A DNA stretch of 64,000 nt from Haladaptatus sp. DYF46 (GCF_021083305.1 NZ_JAJFAY010000001.1:558001-622000); one strand, 5' to 3'; positions 32,475 through 41,759 are shown, counted from the first letter of the stretch. Notes: a model not told the origin generated them from the letters alone. A program made the numbers and translations.

Positions 32475-33935
32475 ATGACGGACACGAATCCCGGCGACCG
32501 AACCGTCGAGGAGATAGAGGACGACGTGCGGACCATCGAGGACCCCGGCGAACTGTCCGACCTCCTCTCGGCGGAGGAGGAAGGAAAGGACCGAAAAACG
32601 GCCAAGGAAGTGATTCAGGCCCGTATCGACGAGGTAGCCGAAGACACCGACGTCGGCGAAGCGCCCGACGACACCGAAACCGAAGGCGAATACGAGGCGA
32701 CGGCGGAGGACGTCGAAAGTCCCGACGAAGGGGAGGCGACCGCCGACAAGAAGCACGTCCGGGCGCTCGAAAACGGCGTCTACCGCGACATGTGGGTGTA
32801 CTGCGAGACGCAGGGCGGCGAACTCCTCGACGTATCGAAGGAGATGCTCGGCAAGGCCCGCGAGTTGATGGACGGCTACGCCGAGGACTACGGAGATGAC
32901 GAGCGCGTCGTCGCGGTCCTCGTCGGCGACGACATGGAAGAACTCGCCGAGGAGTGCATCACCCTCGGCGCGGATGTGGCGGTCTATCACGACGACGGCC
33001 GACTGGAGCGGTTCCGCCACAAGCCGTATACGGAAATAGTGGCGGACATGGCGCGAACGAATGCCGACTGGAAGGACTACGACAAACCGCGATACTTCCT
33101 GTTCCCGGCGACGAACAACGGACGTGACCTTTCGGCGCAGGTACAGGGGGAACTCGACTCGGGGCTGGCGAGCGACTGTTCCGGCCTGACCATCACGGAC
33201 GAACTCATCTCGAATCCGGTGAAAACCGGCGAACCCGGCGAGAAAATCGAGTTCGAGCGCATCCTGCACATGCAACGCCCCGACTTCTCCGGGTTCGAAT
33301 ACTCGACCATCCTCTGTATCGACAACCCCGACCGGGAGTTCCACCCGCAGGGTTGTTCGGTGATTCCGGGGAGTTTCGACGCGATGGAACCCGACGGAGA
33401 CCGCGAAGGCGAAGTCGTCTCCCACGACATCGACCTCCCGAACGATTGGTTCCGCGTGGAAGTCACCGAGTGGGACACGCTCGACACCGGCGTCGATTTG
33501 ACCGGGAGGGAGGTCATCGTCGCGATCGGGCGCGGCATCGGCGACGACCCGACGGAGGGAATCGAACTCGCGTTGGACCTCGTGGACGCCTTCGAGGACG
33601 CCGACCTCGGGTTGTCCCGGGGCGTGGTGACGGCCTCCTACAGCGTCGAAGGCCACGTCGAGCGGTACGTCTCCGAGGAACGTCAGATCGGCGAGACGGG
33701 ACAGGTGGTCGCACCACCGCTGTACATCGCGGCGGGCATCAGCGGCGCGATTCAGCACAAGGTGGGGATGGACGAGTCGGACACCATCATCGCCATCAAC
33801 ACCGACACGGACGCGGACATCCGTGACTTCAGCGACTTCTTCATCGAAGGGGACATGTTCGACGTGCTCCCCCGTCTGACGGACGCGGTACAGGCGGGCG
33901 AACTGGATGCGGTCGTAGCGGAGGACGATGACTGA
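32475..33935 (+). CDS. fixB: Electron transfer flavoprotein alpha subunit (FixB) with acidic N-terminal extension
   Basis: 486 residues from ATG 32475; normal FixB/EtfA is about 310-360. The first 90 residues are an acidic, partly helical extension (EEIEDDVRTIEDPGELSDLL) ending near KKHVRALENGVYRDMW, where the canonical EtfA starts. The C-terminal FAD domain is complete: LTGREVIVAIGRGIGDDPTEGIELALDL-type block with GRGIG, then the SYSVEGHVERYVSEERQIGETGQVVAP segment (family S-R-x-x-x-D-x-G-W variant) and YIAAGISGAIQHKVGM with IAINTDTDADI. Partner of FixA. The extension could serve salt stability or protein contacts. Confidence 0.92.
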   Translation: MTDTNPGDRTVEEIEDDVRTIEDPGELSDLLSAEEEGKDRKTAKEVIQARIDEVAEDTDVGEAPDDTETEGEYEATAEDVESPDEGEATADKKHVRALENGVYRDMWVYCETQGGELLDVSKEMLGKARELMDGYAEDYGDDERVVAVLVGDDMEELAEECITLGADVAVYHDDGRLERFRHKPYTEIVADMARTNADWKDYDKPRYFLFPATNNGRDLSAQVQGELDSGLASDCSGLTITDELISNPVKTGEPGEKIEFERILHMQRPDFSGFEYSTILCIDNPDREFHPQGCSVIPGSFDAMEPDGDREGEVVSHDIDLPNDWFRVEVTEWDTLDTGVDLTGREVIVAIGRGIGDDPTEGIELALDLVDAFEDADLGLSRGVVTASYSVEGHVERYVSEERQIGETGQVVAPPLYIAAGISGAIQHKVGMDESDTIIAINTDTDADIRDFSDFFIEGDMFDVLPRLTDAVQAGELDAVVAEDDD

Positions 33936-33938
33936 ACG

Positions 33939-35612
33939 ATGAGCGAGGAATACGAACACTACGAAGCCGTCGTGGTCGGTGCCGGCCCCGGTGGGGCCGC
34001 CGCCGCCGCGACGCTCGCACGCAACGGAATCGAAACGCTCGTCCTCGAACGCGGTGTCGAGGCCGGGTCGAAAAACGTCTCCGGCGGCCTCCTCTACGCC
34101 GAGGAGTCGTCACCCTACACCATCGACTCGTTGTTCCCCGACTTCCGCGAGGAGGCGACGGAACGGCCGATCACGGACTACAACATCCACAACGTGGCGG
34201 GCGACAAGGTGAAATCGTTCGACATCACCCGACTCCACGACCACGACACGGAGTGGTGTGATGCGGTTCTCCGACGCGAGATGGACTCGTGGCTGGCCGA
34301 GCAGGTCCACGAGATGACCCACGAGACGGGCGGCGGCCTGCTGACCGGCGTTCGGGTGAACGGCCTGCTCCGCGAACGCGGAAAGATCGTCGGCGTCACC
34401 TGCGACGAACTCGACCCGATCAAAGCCGACTTCATCGTCGCGGCGGACGGAGTGAACAGCGAACTCGCGCGCCAAGCCGGACTGATGGACTGGGACGAAC
34501 CGGAGGAGTGGTTCCAAGGCGTCAAGGCCGTCATCGACATGCCCGAAGACGTCATCGACGAGCGGTTCGACGTCGGCCCCGACACGGGCGCGGCACACCT
34601 CTTTTCGGGTGACCTGTTCGACGGCGTCCGCGGCGGCGGGTTCCTCTACACGAACGAGGGAACGCTCTCCATCGGGTCCGTTTTCCACCTCGACAGCCTC
34701 GTCGCGGAGGAGGCGGAACCGCACGAACTGCTCGACAACCTGCTCACCCATCCGCTTCTCGCCCAGTGGTTGAACGGCCACTACGACGAAATCGAGTACT
34801 CCGCGAAACTCGTCCCCGACTCGAAGAAGGTGGCACATCCAGCACCGCACCGTGGGCGACTCGTCCTCGTCGGCGATGCGGGTGGACAGATGCAGGCGCA
34901 AGGTCCCATCATCAAGGGGATGAACCACGCCGTGACCGCCGGGGCGCTCGCCGCCGAAGCCTTCGCGGAGGCGCGGATGCGCGGCGACCCCGAGAAGGCC
35001 GGACGGCTCTACGAGCAGAAACTCAAAGACGAGGGCGTCATGAGCAAACTTCGTCCCAATCAGTACCGCGCGACCCGCGGCATCGCCGAGAACGGCCGGA
35101 TGAGCGAACTCGTGGACAACGTCCTCTCCTCGTCGCTCGGGCGGGCAGTACTGAGTTCTAGCGTGATGTCGGGCCAACTCGAACGCCTGTACGGGTCGCC
35201 GTACCTCTCCTCGATGATTCCCGACACGCGGACGCCGTACGTCACGCTGCCGACGGTCATCGCGGAGGAGTTGGGAACCGAAATCACGGACGAAAACGAG
35301 GTCGAACCCAAGAGCCTCGCCGACCGAATCGGCGACCTGACCTACGACACCGACGTGGGCAACCCGCACATCAGGCTGCGCGACAACTCCTACGAGGCCA
35401 GCGGCGCGGCGGTGACCGCCTGTCCGGTCAGCGCGAAGGACTTCGGCGGCGGTTGTTACCGCGAGGAGACGGTACAGGAGAACAGCCACGAGGAGAAAAT
35501 CGTCAGCCTCGACACGCAACCCTGCGTCGAGTGCGGGACGTGTGCGCTCGTCGCCGACACGGAGTGGGAGCACCCACGCGGCGGCAAGGGAGTCGAGTTC
35601 CGCGAGGGATGA
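33939..35612 (+). CDS. fixC: FixC-type FAD quinone oxidoreductase with fused FixX-like 4Fe-4S domain
   Basis: 557 residues. N-terminal FAD site VVVGAGPGGAAAAATLARNG with a distal Glu in VLERG, a middle region with LVGDAGGQMQAQGPIIKGMNHAV (second FAD motif), and a C-terminal Fe-S domain with four Cys: TACPVSAKDF, then CVECGTC and the end WEHPRGGKGVEF. The pattern is that of ETF:quinone oxidoreductase, so FixC and FixX are one polypeptide here. It passes electrons from FixAB to the quinone pool. It starts three bases after fixB and its stop overlaps the next small gene. Confidence 0.93.
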   Translation: MSEEYEHYEAVVVGAGPGGAAAAATLARNGIETLVLERGVEAGSKNVSGGLLYAEESSPYTIDSLFPDFREEATERPITDYNIHNVAGDKVKSFDITRLHDHDTEWCDAVLRREMDSWLAEQVHEMTHETGGGLLTGVRVNGLLRERGKIVGVTCDELDPIKADFIVAADGVNSELARQAGLMDWDEPEEWFQGVKAVIDMPEDVIDERFDVGPDTGAAHLFSGDLFDGVRGGGFLYTNEGTLSIGSVFHLDSLVAEEAEPHELLDNLLTHPLLAQWLNGHYDEIEYSAKLVPDSKKVAHPAPHRGRLVLVGDAGGQMQAQGPIIKGMNHAVTAGALAAEAFAEARMRGDPEKAGRLYEQKLKDEGVMSKLRPNQYRATRGIAENGRMSELVDNVLSSSLGRAVLSSSVMSGQLERLYGSPYLSSMIPDTRTPYVTLPTVIAEELGTEITDENEVEPKSLADRIGDLTYDTDVGNPHIRLRDNSYEASGAAVTACPVSAKDFGGGCYREETVQENSHEEKIVSLDTQPCVECGTCALVADTEWEHPRGGKGVEFREG

Positions 35613-35977
35613 GCGAGTACCGCGAGCGAATCGCGTCGCTCGCCACGCGGGCGCGGGACGAGCGCGAATCGTTCGACGCGCCCGCCGACCCGCCGGACGA
35701 GGTGATGGCGGTGTCGTACCTCCGTGAGGGGGTCGGGGACGTCGTTTCCGTGTACATCGACGGGCGAAGCGGCGAGTTCGTGCGGTTCGACGCGGACGAG
35801 ATGGAACGGATGGAGCGGGCGCTCAACGACTGGTTGGCGCTGTACGCGCGCTGTTACGGCTACGAAATCGAGACGGATTTCACGGTGCGGGAAGTCGCGG
35901 AACTCGTCATAAAGACCCACGACCTGCATGACACCGCGCAGTTGCTGACGCGCGTTCCCGACCGGAAAACGGGGTAA
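35609..35977 (+). CDS. Hypothetical protein coupled to fixC
   Basis: 122 residues. The ATG overlaps the fixC stop by four bases (ATGA), so it belongs to the fix operon. Soluble and mixed alpha/beta: MSEYRERIASLATRARDE is helical, the middle (VSYLREGVGDVVSVYIDGRS) is a beta hairpin, and the last half (ALNDWLALYARCYGYEIETDFTVREVAELVIKTHDL) is helical. No Cys cluster or cofactor motif is visible. I do not recognise it; position suggests an accessory or assembly factor for the FixABC complex. Confidence 0.72.
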   Translation: MSEYRERIASLATRARDERESFDAPADPPDEVMAVSYLREGVGDVVSVYIDGRSGEFVRFDADEMERMERALNDWLALYARCYGYEIETDFTVREVAELVIKTHDLHDTAQLLTRVPDRKTG

Positions 35978-35985
35978 GTGCGGCC

Positions 35986-36381
35986 TTAGTCGAACGCGTC
36001 CTCGTTTCCGACGAGTTCGAAGAGCGGGTCGTACTCCTCGGGGAGTTGGCCGCGTATCTGTTCCAACTCGCCTTCCGGGACGACTTCGGCGACGAGCGAC
36101 AGCACGCCTTTCGCGTGGAAGAGTGCGTCGCCCTCGTCGATACTCTCCCGCTCGGCGACGCGGGAGACGAACTCGTCGAAGTGAAAGCGCTGGCCCGAGT
36201 CGGCCTGTAGGAGATACCAGTCGACTTCCATCGGGAGTGGACCCGCGAGGTCCTTCGCTTCGCCTTCCTGCAACCGCTCGGCGAGCGTGGTCAGCGTCGC
36301 GCGAATCGCTCGAACCGCCTGTCCCTGTTTTCCCAATTGGAGTCGGTGCTGTACCTGTCCGATGAAATCGCTGTAGTCCAT
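35986..36381 (-). CDS. DUF2267 family protein
   Basis: 131 residues made of two similar helical halves, each with a tract of the form F-x-x-x-V-x-x-R: DYSDFIGQVQHRLQLGKQGQAVRAIRATLTTLAERL and HFDEFVSRVAERESIDEGDALFHAKGVLSLVAEVV. This repeat is the hallmark of DUF2267. The LPMEVDWYLL segment between is also typical. Function unknown; the family is often stress-linked in haloarchaea. It converges with the fix operon, with eight bases between stops. Confidence 0.87.
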   Translation of the reverse strand: MDYSDFIGQVQHRLQLGKQGQAVRAIRATLTTLAERLQEGEAKDLAGPLPMEVDWYLLQADSGQRFHFDEFVSRVAERESIDEGDALFHAKGVLSLVAEVVPEGELEQIRGQLPEEYDPLFELVGNEDAFD

Positions 36382-36528
36382 GATTCTCCCCCAACGGTAT
36401 CACGACACCGTGCTACAAGAATCGCGCGGCGGGTTCGGTGTGGCGGTTCGACGGGCAGCGTCGGAAACTCCCAGCGGGGCGTCAGATCCATCGTTAATAA
36501 TAAGTATAGATAGATGGTAACAGAGTGC

Positions 36529-37260
36529 ATGGAGTTCTCCGAGAAACTGGAGTTCGGCCACGACGACCGCCGCCGAATCTACGAGTACGTCGAGCGCCAT
36601 GGAACAGCGAACGTGAACGATGTGCAGGACTCGCTCCGCATCGACCCCAGCGGGTTCCGCCATCACGTCGCCATCCTCCGCCGGGATGGCTACCTTTCGG
36701 AGGACGAGGAAACGCTCTCCGTCGCCCTCGAAACGGGTGCGGAAGAGGAGTTCGACGTCGACGACGTGGAGTTCATCATCCGACCCGCGCGTCAGGAAGA
36801 CCTCTCGGGGATCATCGGCGCGATTCGGCAAGTCGCCCAAGAGGGGTCGTACATCGTCGCGGAAACCGTCGCCGACGAAATCGACCATCAGGACGCCCTG
36901 CTCCGCCACAACGAACTCGAATCGCGAATGTTCTTCGTCGCGACCGTCGGCGACGAGGTGGTCGGGTGGGTCCACCTCAACGCGCCCGAACTCGACAAAC
37001 TCAGCCACACGGCCGAGTTGACCGTCGGCGTGCTGGACGAGTATCAGGGCCACGGAATCGGCAGCCACCTCCTCGAACGCGGATTGGAGTGGGCGGGTGC
37101 CAACGGCTACGAAAAGGTGTACCAGAGCGCCCCCTCGACCAACGAGAACGCCATCGACTTCCTCGAAGCCCACGGGTGGGAAACCGAGGCCGTGCGGAAG
37201 AACCACTACAAGATAGACGGCGAGTCCGTGGACGAAGTGATGATGGCCGTCAAGTTGTAG
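36529..37260 (+). CDS. HTH-GNAT fusion (winged helix plus N-acetyltransferase)
   Basis: 243 residues from ATG 36529; ATG 36514 is possible but a TATA-like TTAATAATAAG (36494-36504) lies at the right distance for 36529. N-terminal 70 residues are a winged HTH (DDRRRIYEYVERHGTANVNDVQDSLRIDPSGFRHHVAILRRDGYL). Residues 85-243 are a GNAT domain with the acetyl-CoA loop VGVLDEYQGHGIGSHLLERGLEWA (Q/R-G-x-G-I/A pattern) and STNENAIDFLEAHGW. Such fusions may sense or modify a ligand while binding DNA. Target unknown. A run of six T at 37290-37295 may terminate it. Confidence 0.88.
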   Translation: MEFSEKLEFGHDDRRRIYEYVERHGTANVNDVQDSLRIDPSGFRHHVAILRRDGYLSEDEETLSVALETGAEEEFDVDDVEFIIRPARQEDLSGIIGAIRQVAQEGSYIVAETVADEIDHQDALLRHNELESRMFFVATVGDEVVGWVHLNAPELDKLSHTAELTVGVLDEYQGHGIGSHLLERGLEWAGANGYEKVYQSAPSTNENAIDFLEAHGWETEAVRKNHYKIDGESVDEVMMAVKL

Positions 37261-37289
37261 CTGAGTTTAATCGGCAGTGATTGATTCCG

Positions 37290-37295
37290 TTTTTT
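37290..37295 (+). terminator. T-run terminator after HTH-GNAT gene
   Basis: Six consecutive T, 30 bases after the stop of the HTH-GNAT gene, in a region without another gene. Typical archaeal termination signal. Confidence 0.4.
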
Positions 37296-37377
37296 GGCCC
37301 CATTGAAACTCTCAGAGAGTCACAAGTTAGAGCGGCAGTTTGCGTGCCGTTCGGAACTGAGCGCACGTCTAACAGCG

Positions 37378-37620
37378 TTATCGATCGTCGGTACCAAAGT
37401 ACCATCTCCAGAAATCGATTCCTGTCCAAGCGGTGTACACGATTGAGAGCGGAACGAGCAGATAAAACGGGTCGATACTGAACACGACCAAATCGAGGGA
37501 GTAGTTCCCTGGCGAGGCGTACAAGAGTGTAGCAATGAATACAGCGACACCAACACCGACATTGCTTAGATGCCAGAAGAATTCGTCTGCACGCACGATT
37601 TTCCTCCCAAGTCCATCCAT
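37378..37620 (-). CDS. Hypothetical two-helix membrane protein
   Basis: 80 residues from ATG 37620; a TATA-like TCATAATTA (plus-strand 37642-37650) is about 26 bases upstream, so this start is preferred over GTG 37638. Two hydrophobic segments (about 17-35 and 45-63) flank a short loop ASPGNYSLDL; the end WTGIDFWRWYFGTDDR is aromatic and charged. The gene is lower in GC than most of the window. No family recognised. Confidence 0.6.
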   Translation of the reverse strand: MDGLGRKIVRADEFFWHLSNVGVGVAVFIATLLYASPGNYSLDLVVFSIDPFYLLVPLSIVYTAWTGIDFWRWYFGTDDR

Positions 37621-37809
37621 ATGATTGATTACGTTCACTTGTAATTATGAGTTCCGCCGATGAAGTGTCTGGTCGAGTATCGGTACGCTCGTACACCACT
37701 CCCCAGATGTTTCACTTCCGATAGCGTCTAATCGATAGTATTTCGGCAGAGCCGTTTTTGTTTTTCTGAATCTCATGAGTAACTACAGCGTAAACAACGA
37801 CCGAGAGGC

Positions 37810-37940
37810 ACTGAAACCGCACCGCACCTCATCCTCCCCAACCTCCTCGGTCGCTTGCTCGCGGATAAACCGCGAGCATGAGAGCCACTGCGTGGCTCTC
37901 ACCGCATCCTCGTCCCTCGCGCGTTTCTCGCGCGCCGGAA
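37810..37940. repeat. Hairpin-rich intergenic element
   Basis: Between the membrane protein and dys there are 410 bases without a gene (37621-38030). They hold successive perfect hairpins: TGCTCGCGG (37856-37864) with CCGCGAGCA (37870-37878), GAGAGCCA (37880-37887) with TGGCTCTC (37893-37900), and GCGCG-TTTCT-CGCGC (37920-37934). Preceding text such as ACCGCACC and CTCCCCAACCTCC resembles parts of the element at 39400-39740. Non-coding repeat of unknown role. Confidence 0.65.
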
Positions 37941-38030
37941 AGTCATCGTTCCGGGTACCGTTCTGCTTCCTCGCCAACACGCCGCCGCCAAATCTGAAGA
38001 CTCATTTTCGCTCGGTGATGAGAACGGACC

Positions 38031-39005
38031 ATGAGTGACGAAAGCCACGACCACGTCGTTCCCGGGAGCGAGGACGAACTCGATTCCGAGGACGTTTCCG
38101 GCTACGACTTCAGGGGCGACTTCGACTTCTTCGACATGCTGTCGTCGTACGAGACGACCGGGTTTCAGGCGACCCACCTCTACGAAGCGGTCGAACTGAT
38201 TCGCGCGATGCGCGAGGAGGGCGCGGAAATCTACCTCACCTTCACCTCGAACATCGTTTCTTCGGGGCTTCGGGAGACGCTCGCCTACCTCGCCCGCGAG
38301 AACCTCGTCGACGTGATGATAACCACCTCCGGGTCGATAACCGAGGACGTCATCAAGACCGAAAGGCCGTTCAAGATGGGCGAATGGGACGTGGACGAGG
38401 CCGAGATGCGCGAACGGGGCATCAACCGCCTCGGCAACATCTTCGTTCCCTCCGATCGCTACGTCTGGTTGGAGTCCTACCTGAACGACTTCTTCGAGGA
38501 CTTCTTCGCCGAGGAGAAGGTCCGCACCCCGATGGAGTTTTCCCGCGAACTCGGCGAGACGCTGGACGACGAGGATTCCATCCTCTCCAACGCCGCGGAC
38601 AACGACATCCCCGTCTTCTGTCCCGCGCTGACCGACGCGGAGGTCGGCAACTTCCTTTATTACTATCGACAGGGCTACGACTCGGACATCGGCATCGAAA
38701 TCGTGGACGACTACGACACCCTCATAGAGCAAGGTCTGCTGGCGGACAAGACGGGCCTCATCGTCCTCGGCGGCGGCGTCCCCAAGCACCACGCCATCAT
38801 GACCAACCTCTTCCGCGGCGGCGCGGACTACGCCGTCTACGTCTCGACCGGAATGGAGGGCGACGGCTCCTTGTCCGGTGCCCCGCCGCACGAGGCCGTC
38901 TCGTGGGGGAAAATCAAGCAGGAGACGAAAAACTACGTGCAGGTCGAAGCCGAAGCGACGTTGGTCGTTCCGATGCTGGTCGCGGGCGGGTTTAAAGTAG
39001 AGTAG
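38031..39005 (+). CDS. dys: Deoxyhypusine synthase
   Basis: 324 residues. It transfers the aminobutyl group of a polyamine to a lysine of archaeal translation factor aIF5A. Conserved blocks: TFTSNIVSSGLRETLAYL, the NAD-binding region ITTSGSITEDVIK, PVFCPALTDAEVG, VLGGGVPKHHAIMTNL, and the active-site segment AVSWGKIK with the catalytic Lys. Length is normal. A hairpin-rich non-coding stretch lies upstream. Deoxyhypusine formation in haloarchaea uses agmatine-related precursors by some reports; the sequence alone does not show which. Confidence 0.95.
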   Translation: MSDESHDHVVPGSEDELDSEDVSGYDFRGDFDFFDMLSSYETTGFQATHLYEAVELIRAMREEGAEIYLTFTSNIVSSGLRETLAYLARENLVDVMITTSGSITEDVIKTERPFKMGEWDVDEAEMRERGINRLGNIFVPSDRYVWLESYLNDFFEDFFAEEKVRTPMEFSRELGETLDDEDSILSNAADNDIPVFCPALTDAEVGNFLYYYRQGYDSDIGIEIVDDYDTLIEQGLLADKTGLIVLGGGVPKHHAIMTNLFRGGADYAVYVSTGMEGDGSLSGAPPHEAVSWGKIKQETKNYVQVEAEATLVVPMLVAGGFKVE

Positions 39006-39024
39006 CCGCTTTCCTCTCCTCCTT

Positions 39025-39234
39025 CTATTCCATCCCGTGAACCGGGAACGCCATCTCCACCGTCGCGTGGTACTCCTTGATTTCACCGTCCTCGACGTTC
39101 GCCGTCCAGCTTTCGACTTCGATTCCCGAGATGTCCTCGACCGTCTCGCTCGCCTTCTCGAATGCCTCTTTGGCCGCCTCTTCCCACGATTCCTCCGAGA
39201 TCCCGAGCACTTTGATGACTTTCACTGCTGGCAT
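39025..39234 (-). CDS. Dodecin (flavin-binding protein)
   Basis: 69 residues from ATG 39234: VKVIKVLGISEESWEEAAKEA, then AFEKASETVEDISGIEVESWTANVEDGEIKEY and a final strand HATVEMAFPVHGME. This is a complete dodecin, the small beta-alpha-beta-beta protein that forms a hollow dodecamer storing riboflavin or lumichrome; the Trp in VESWTANV stacks on the flavin. The frame continues open far upstream in non-coding repeat sequence, which is not part of the gene. It converges with dys, 19 bases between stops. Confidence 0.95.
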   Translation of the reverse strand: MPAVKVIKVLGISEESWEEAAKEAFEKASETVEDISGIEVESWTANVEDGEIKEYHATVEMAFPVHGME

Positions 39235-39399
39235 GGCACGCGCCCTACGCCGCGGTCGATATAGCCAGTTGCGGCCGGATGGAATGGAGAGTCGGATTTC
39301 CGTCGGAGAGGTTCCGATGTTCGTGCGTTCGTCTTGCCGAACTGGAATCCCTGGGGCGTTTCCACGGGCGATTGCTGGCGGCGCACGATCGCACCGTCC

Positions 39400-39740
39400 A
39401 CACCCTCCCCATCCGATTCCCTCCCCCGCTTCGCTCCTCCGGTCATCCCTCGCACGCTTCGACGGGGCGACGCGACCGATCGCTGGCCGCGTCGCCCCGT
39501 CAGCGCGCGCCACGGCTGAAAGTCGGTCTAATCGAAATGGGCCATACGTCCTCGGCGCGTGCGTCAGCAGGCCCGAGGCCGTCATGCCGAGGGACTGTTT
39601 GGCTATCACGCGAGGGATGAGCGAAGCGAATCGGGTGGGGAGGGAGTGGCTTGCGAGGTTGCGCAGCAACCTCGAATACGAGCGGCAACGCCGCGAGCAC
39701 GCGGTACGGTGCGGTGGCGGTCGGGTGGGGGCTTTCGAAA
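39400..39740. repeat. MITE-like hairpin-rich intergenic element
   Basis: The 602 bases between dodecin and the YchF-type GTPase hold no believable gene. They contain a perfect 14-base stem (39461-39474 with 39488-39501, loop 13), a perfect nine-base stem CGAGGTTGC-GCA-GCAACCTCG (39654-39674), and a long imperfect inverted repeat in which 39400-39453 is complementary to about 39609-39646. The outer repeat enclosing inner palindromes looks like a miniature inverted-repeat element. Frames crossing it read as Arg/Ser/Pro-rich nonsense. Confidence 0.7.
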
Positions 39741-39836
39741 TCGTCTTCTCGGCAATTGAAATCACAAAACCACCGAATACGTATCGTCGCCGCAAAAATC
39801 GAAAAACAGTTCCGACCCTCTGTGGTACCACAAAGC

Positions 39837-41018
39837 ATGATTTCTATCGCGCTGGCGGGCAAACCGAACGCCGGGAAGTCCACCTTCTACAAGGCCGCCA
39901 CGATGGCCGACGTTGACGTGGCGAACTACCCGTTCACGACCATCGACGCCAATCGCGGCGTGAGTTACGTCCGAACCGACTGCCCCTGTCTCGAACGCGA
40001 CGAGCGCTGCGGGAGCGACAACTGTCACGACGGGAAGCGCTACGTCGCCATCGAACTGCTGGACGTGGCCGGGCTCGTGCCGGGGGCACACGAGGGCCGC
40101 GGATTGGGCAACCAGTTCCTCGACGCGCTGACCAACGCCGACGCCATCCTCAACGTCGTGGACGCCTCCGGCGGGACGAACGAGGAGGGTGAACCCGTCG
40201 AAGTCGGGAGCTACGACCCGGTGGAGGAGGTGGATTTCATCGAGGAGGAGATGGACCAGTGGCTGACCGGCATCATCGACCGGAACTGGGAGAGCGTGGT
40301 GCGCCAGTCACGCTCGCCGGGGTTCGACATCGATGAAGCACTGGCGGACATGCTGACGGGGTTCGGCGCGACGGAACACGACGTGACGACGAGTCTCCGC
40401 GGCTTGGAGTACCCCAGCGATCCGCAGAAATGGACGGACGAGAACCGCGAGGAGTTGGCCCGCGACATCCGCGCCCGGACGAAGCCCATCATCCTCGTGG
40501 CGAACAAGGCCGACGTCGCGCCCGAGGAGAACATCGAGCGACTCCGCGGGACGGGGAAGATGGTCATTCCCGCGACCGCGGAGGGGGAACTCGCACTCCG
40601 ACAGGGCGTCGAGGCGGGCGTCGTGAACTACGACCCCGGCGACGACGACTTCGAGGTGGTCGGCGACCTGAGCGACCAACAGCGGGCCGGACTGGAGCGA
40701 ATACGGGACGTAATGGGGGAATGGGGCGGCACGGGCGTGCAGGGAAGCCTCGACGCCGCCGTCTACGACCTTCTGGACCGCATCACCGCCTATCCAGTCC
40801 AGAACGAATCGAAGTGGACGGACGGACAGGGAAACGTCCTCCCGGACGCCTTCCTCCTCCAGCGCGGTTCCACGCCGCGTGATCTCGCCTACGCGGTCCA
40901 CAGCGATATCGGCGACGGCTACCTCCACGCCGTGAACGCCAAGACGAAGCGCGACATCAGCGACGATTACGAACTCGAAGAGGGCGACGTGATAAAGATC
41001 GTCAGCACCGCGAAGTGA
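39837..41018 (+). CDS. YchF/OLA1-type GTPase/ATPase with TGS domain
   Basis: 393 residues. P-loop GKPNAGKST (residues 8-16), switch region [15 protein letters not shown], Walker [24 protein letters not shown], and specificity motif ANKAD. It carries an insert with four Cys ([15 protein letters not shown], a possible zinc site) close to the G2 region, as in archaeal members. The C-terminal TGS domain is visible at [34 protein letters not shown]. Family members bind ribosomes and hydrolyse ATP or GTP. ATG 39837 starts exactly at the family N-terminus [15 protein letters not shown]. Confidence 0.93.
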   Translation: MISIALAGKPNAGKSTFYKAATMADVDVANYPFTTIDANRGVSYVRTDCPCLERDERCGSDNCHDGKRYVAIELLDVAGLVPGAHEGRGLGNQFLDALTNADAILNVVDASGGTNEEGEPVEVGSYDPVEEVDFIEEEMDQWLTGIIDRNWESVVRQSRSPGFDIDEALADMLTGFGATEHDVTTSLRGLEYPSDPQKWTDENREELARDIRARTKPIILVANKADVAPEENIERLRGTGKMVIPATAEGELALRQGVEAGVVNYDPGDDDFEVVGDLSDQQRAGLERIRDVMGEWGGTGVQGSLDAAVYDLLDRITAYPVQNESKWTDGQGNVLPDAFLLQRGSTPRDLAYAVHSDIGDGYLHAVNAKTKRDISDDYELEEGDVIKIVSTAK

Positions 41019-41150
41019 GCCGTCGTTAGCGCGGTTTTCTCGCGTCCCCGCTCCGGTTTCGACCACGCTCGCCACCCATTGATTGATATCGGTTCGGTTT
41101 CTTTCATACGATAGTTATGGCACGAAATCGCGCTCGCGCCGGAGGGGCCG

Positions 41151-41753
41151 ATGTCTAACGCCGCTGAAGACGACTTCACTGCCTTCCTCGACGAACTCCG
41201 AATCATGGCACAGGTCGGCCTCGAATACGTCGACGACCCGTACGACGAGGAGCGCTACGAGCGAATCCTGACCCTCGCGAGCGAGTGGTACGGCCGGTCG
41301 TACGACCTGCCGGAAAAAGACGTTCGGGAACGCTTCGCGGAGGAAGTCGGCTACGTCACGCCGAAGGTGTGTGCCGAGGCCGTGGTCTTCGATTCCGACG
41401 GACGACTCCTGCTCCAGAAACGAACCGACGACGGGACGTGGTGTTTTCCGTGCGGATACACCGACCCCAACGAATCCCCGGCGGAAACCGCGGTGCGGGA
41501 AACTCGGGAGGAGACGGGGCTCACGGTCGAGGTGGACGAATTGGCCGGGATCTACACGAGAATGCCCGGGGAATACGGCCCGCACTGTCTGGTTCGTCAC
41601 TCCTACCTCTGTTCAGTCACGGGCGGCGAACTCCGGGTGTCCCACGAGGGCGAGGACGTTCGGTACTGGGACATCAACGACGTCCCGGTATGGCACAAGG
41701 ACCACGAACCGGCGGCGCGCGCGGCGGCCAGAAAGCGGCGGGAGTCGGAATAA
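41151..41753 (+). CDS. Nudix hydrolase with N-terminal helical extension
   Basis: 200 residues. An N-terminal helical region of about 65 residues (FLDELRIMAQVGLEYVDDPYDEERYERILTLASEWY) precedes the Nudix domain. The Nudix box is complete: GYTDPNESPAETAVRETREETGLT (G-x5-E-x7-R-E-x2-E-E-x-G). N-terminal helices of this kind occur in Nudix enzymes acting on ADP-ribose or nucleotide sugars. Substrate unknown. It converges with the amidotransferase gene, six bases between stops. Confidence 0.92.
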   Translation: MSNAAEDDFTAFLDELRIMAQVGLEYVDDPYDEERYERILTLASEWYGRSYDLPEKDVRERFAEEVGYVTPKVCAEAVVFDSDGRLLLQKRTDDGTWCFPCGYTDPNESPAETAVRETREETGLTVEVDELAGIYTRMPGEYGPHCLVRHSYLCSVTGGELRVSHEGEDVRYWDINDVPVWHKDHEPAARAAARKRRESE

Positions 41754-41759
41754 CGCTCG

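Noticed and set aside
37775-38038. Forward open frame of 87 codons before the deoxyhypusine synthase gene
   Set aside because: Runs through the hairpin element and into the next gene's start; composition is Ser/Arg/Pro noise.
39279-39831. Several open frames in the 39.2-39.8 kb gap
   Set aside because: All are extensions through palindromic repeats, in different frames, with Arg/Ser/Pro-rich products and no promoter match.
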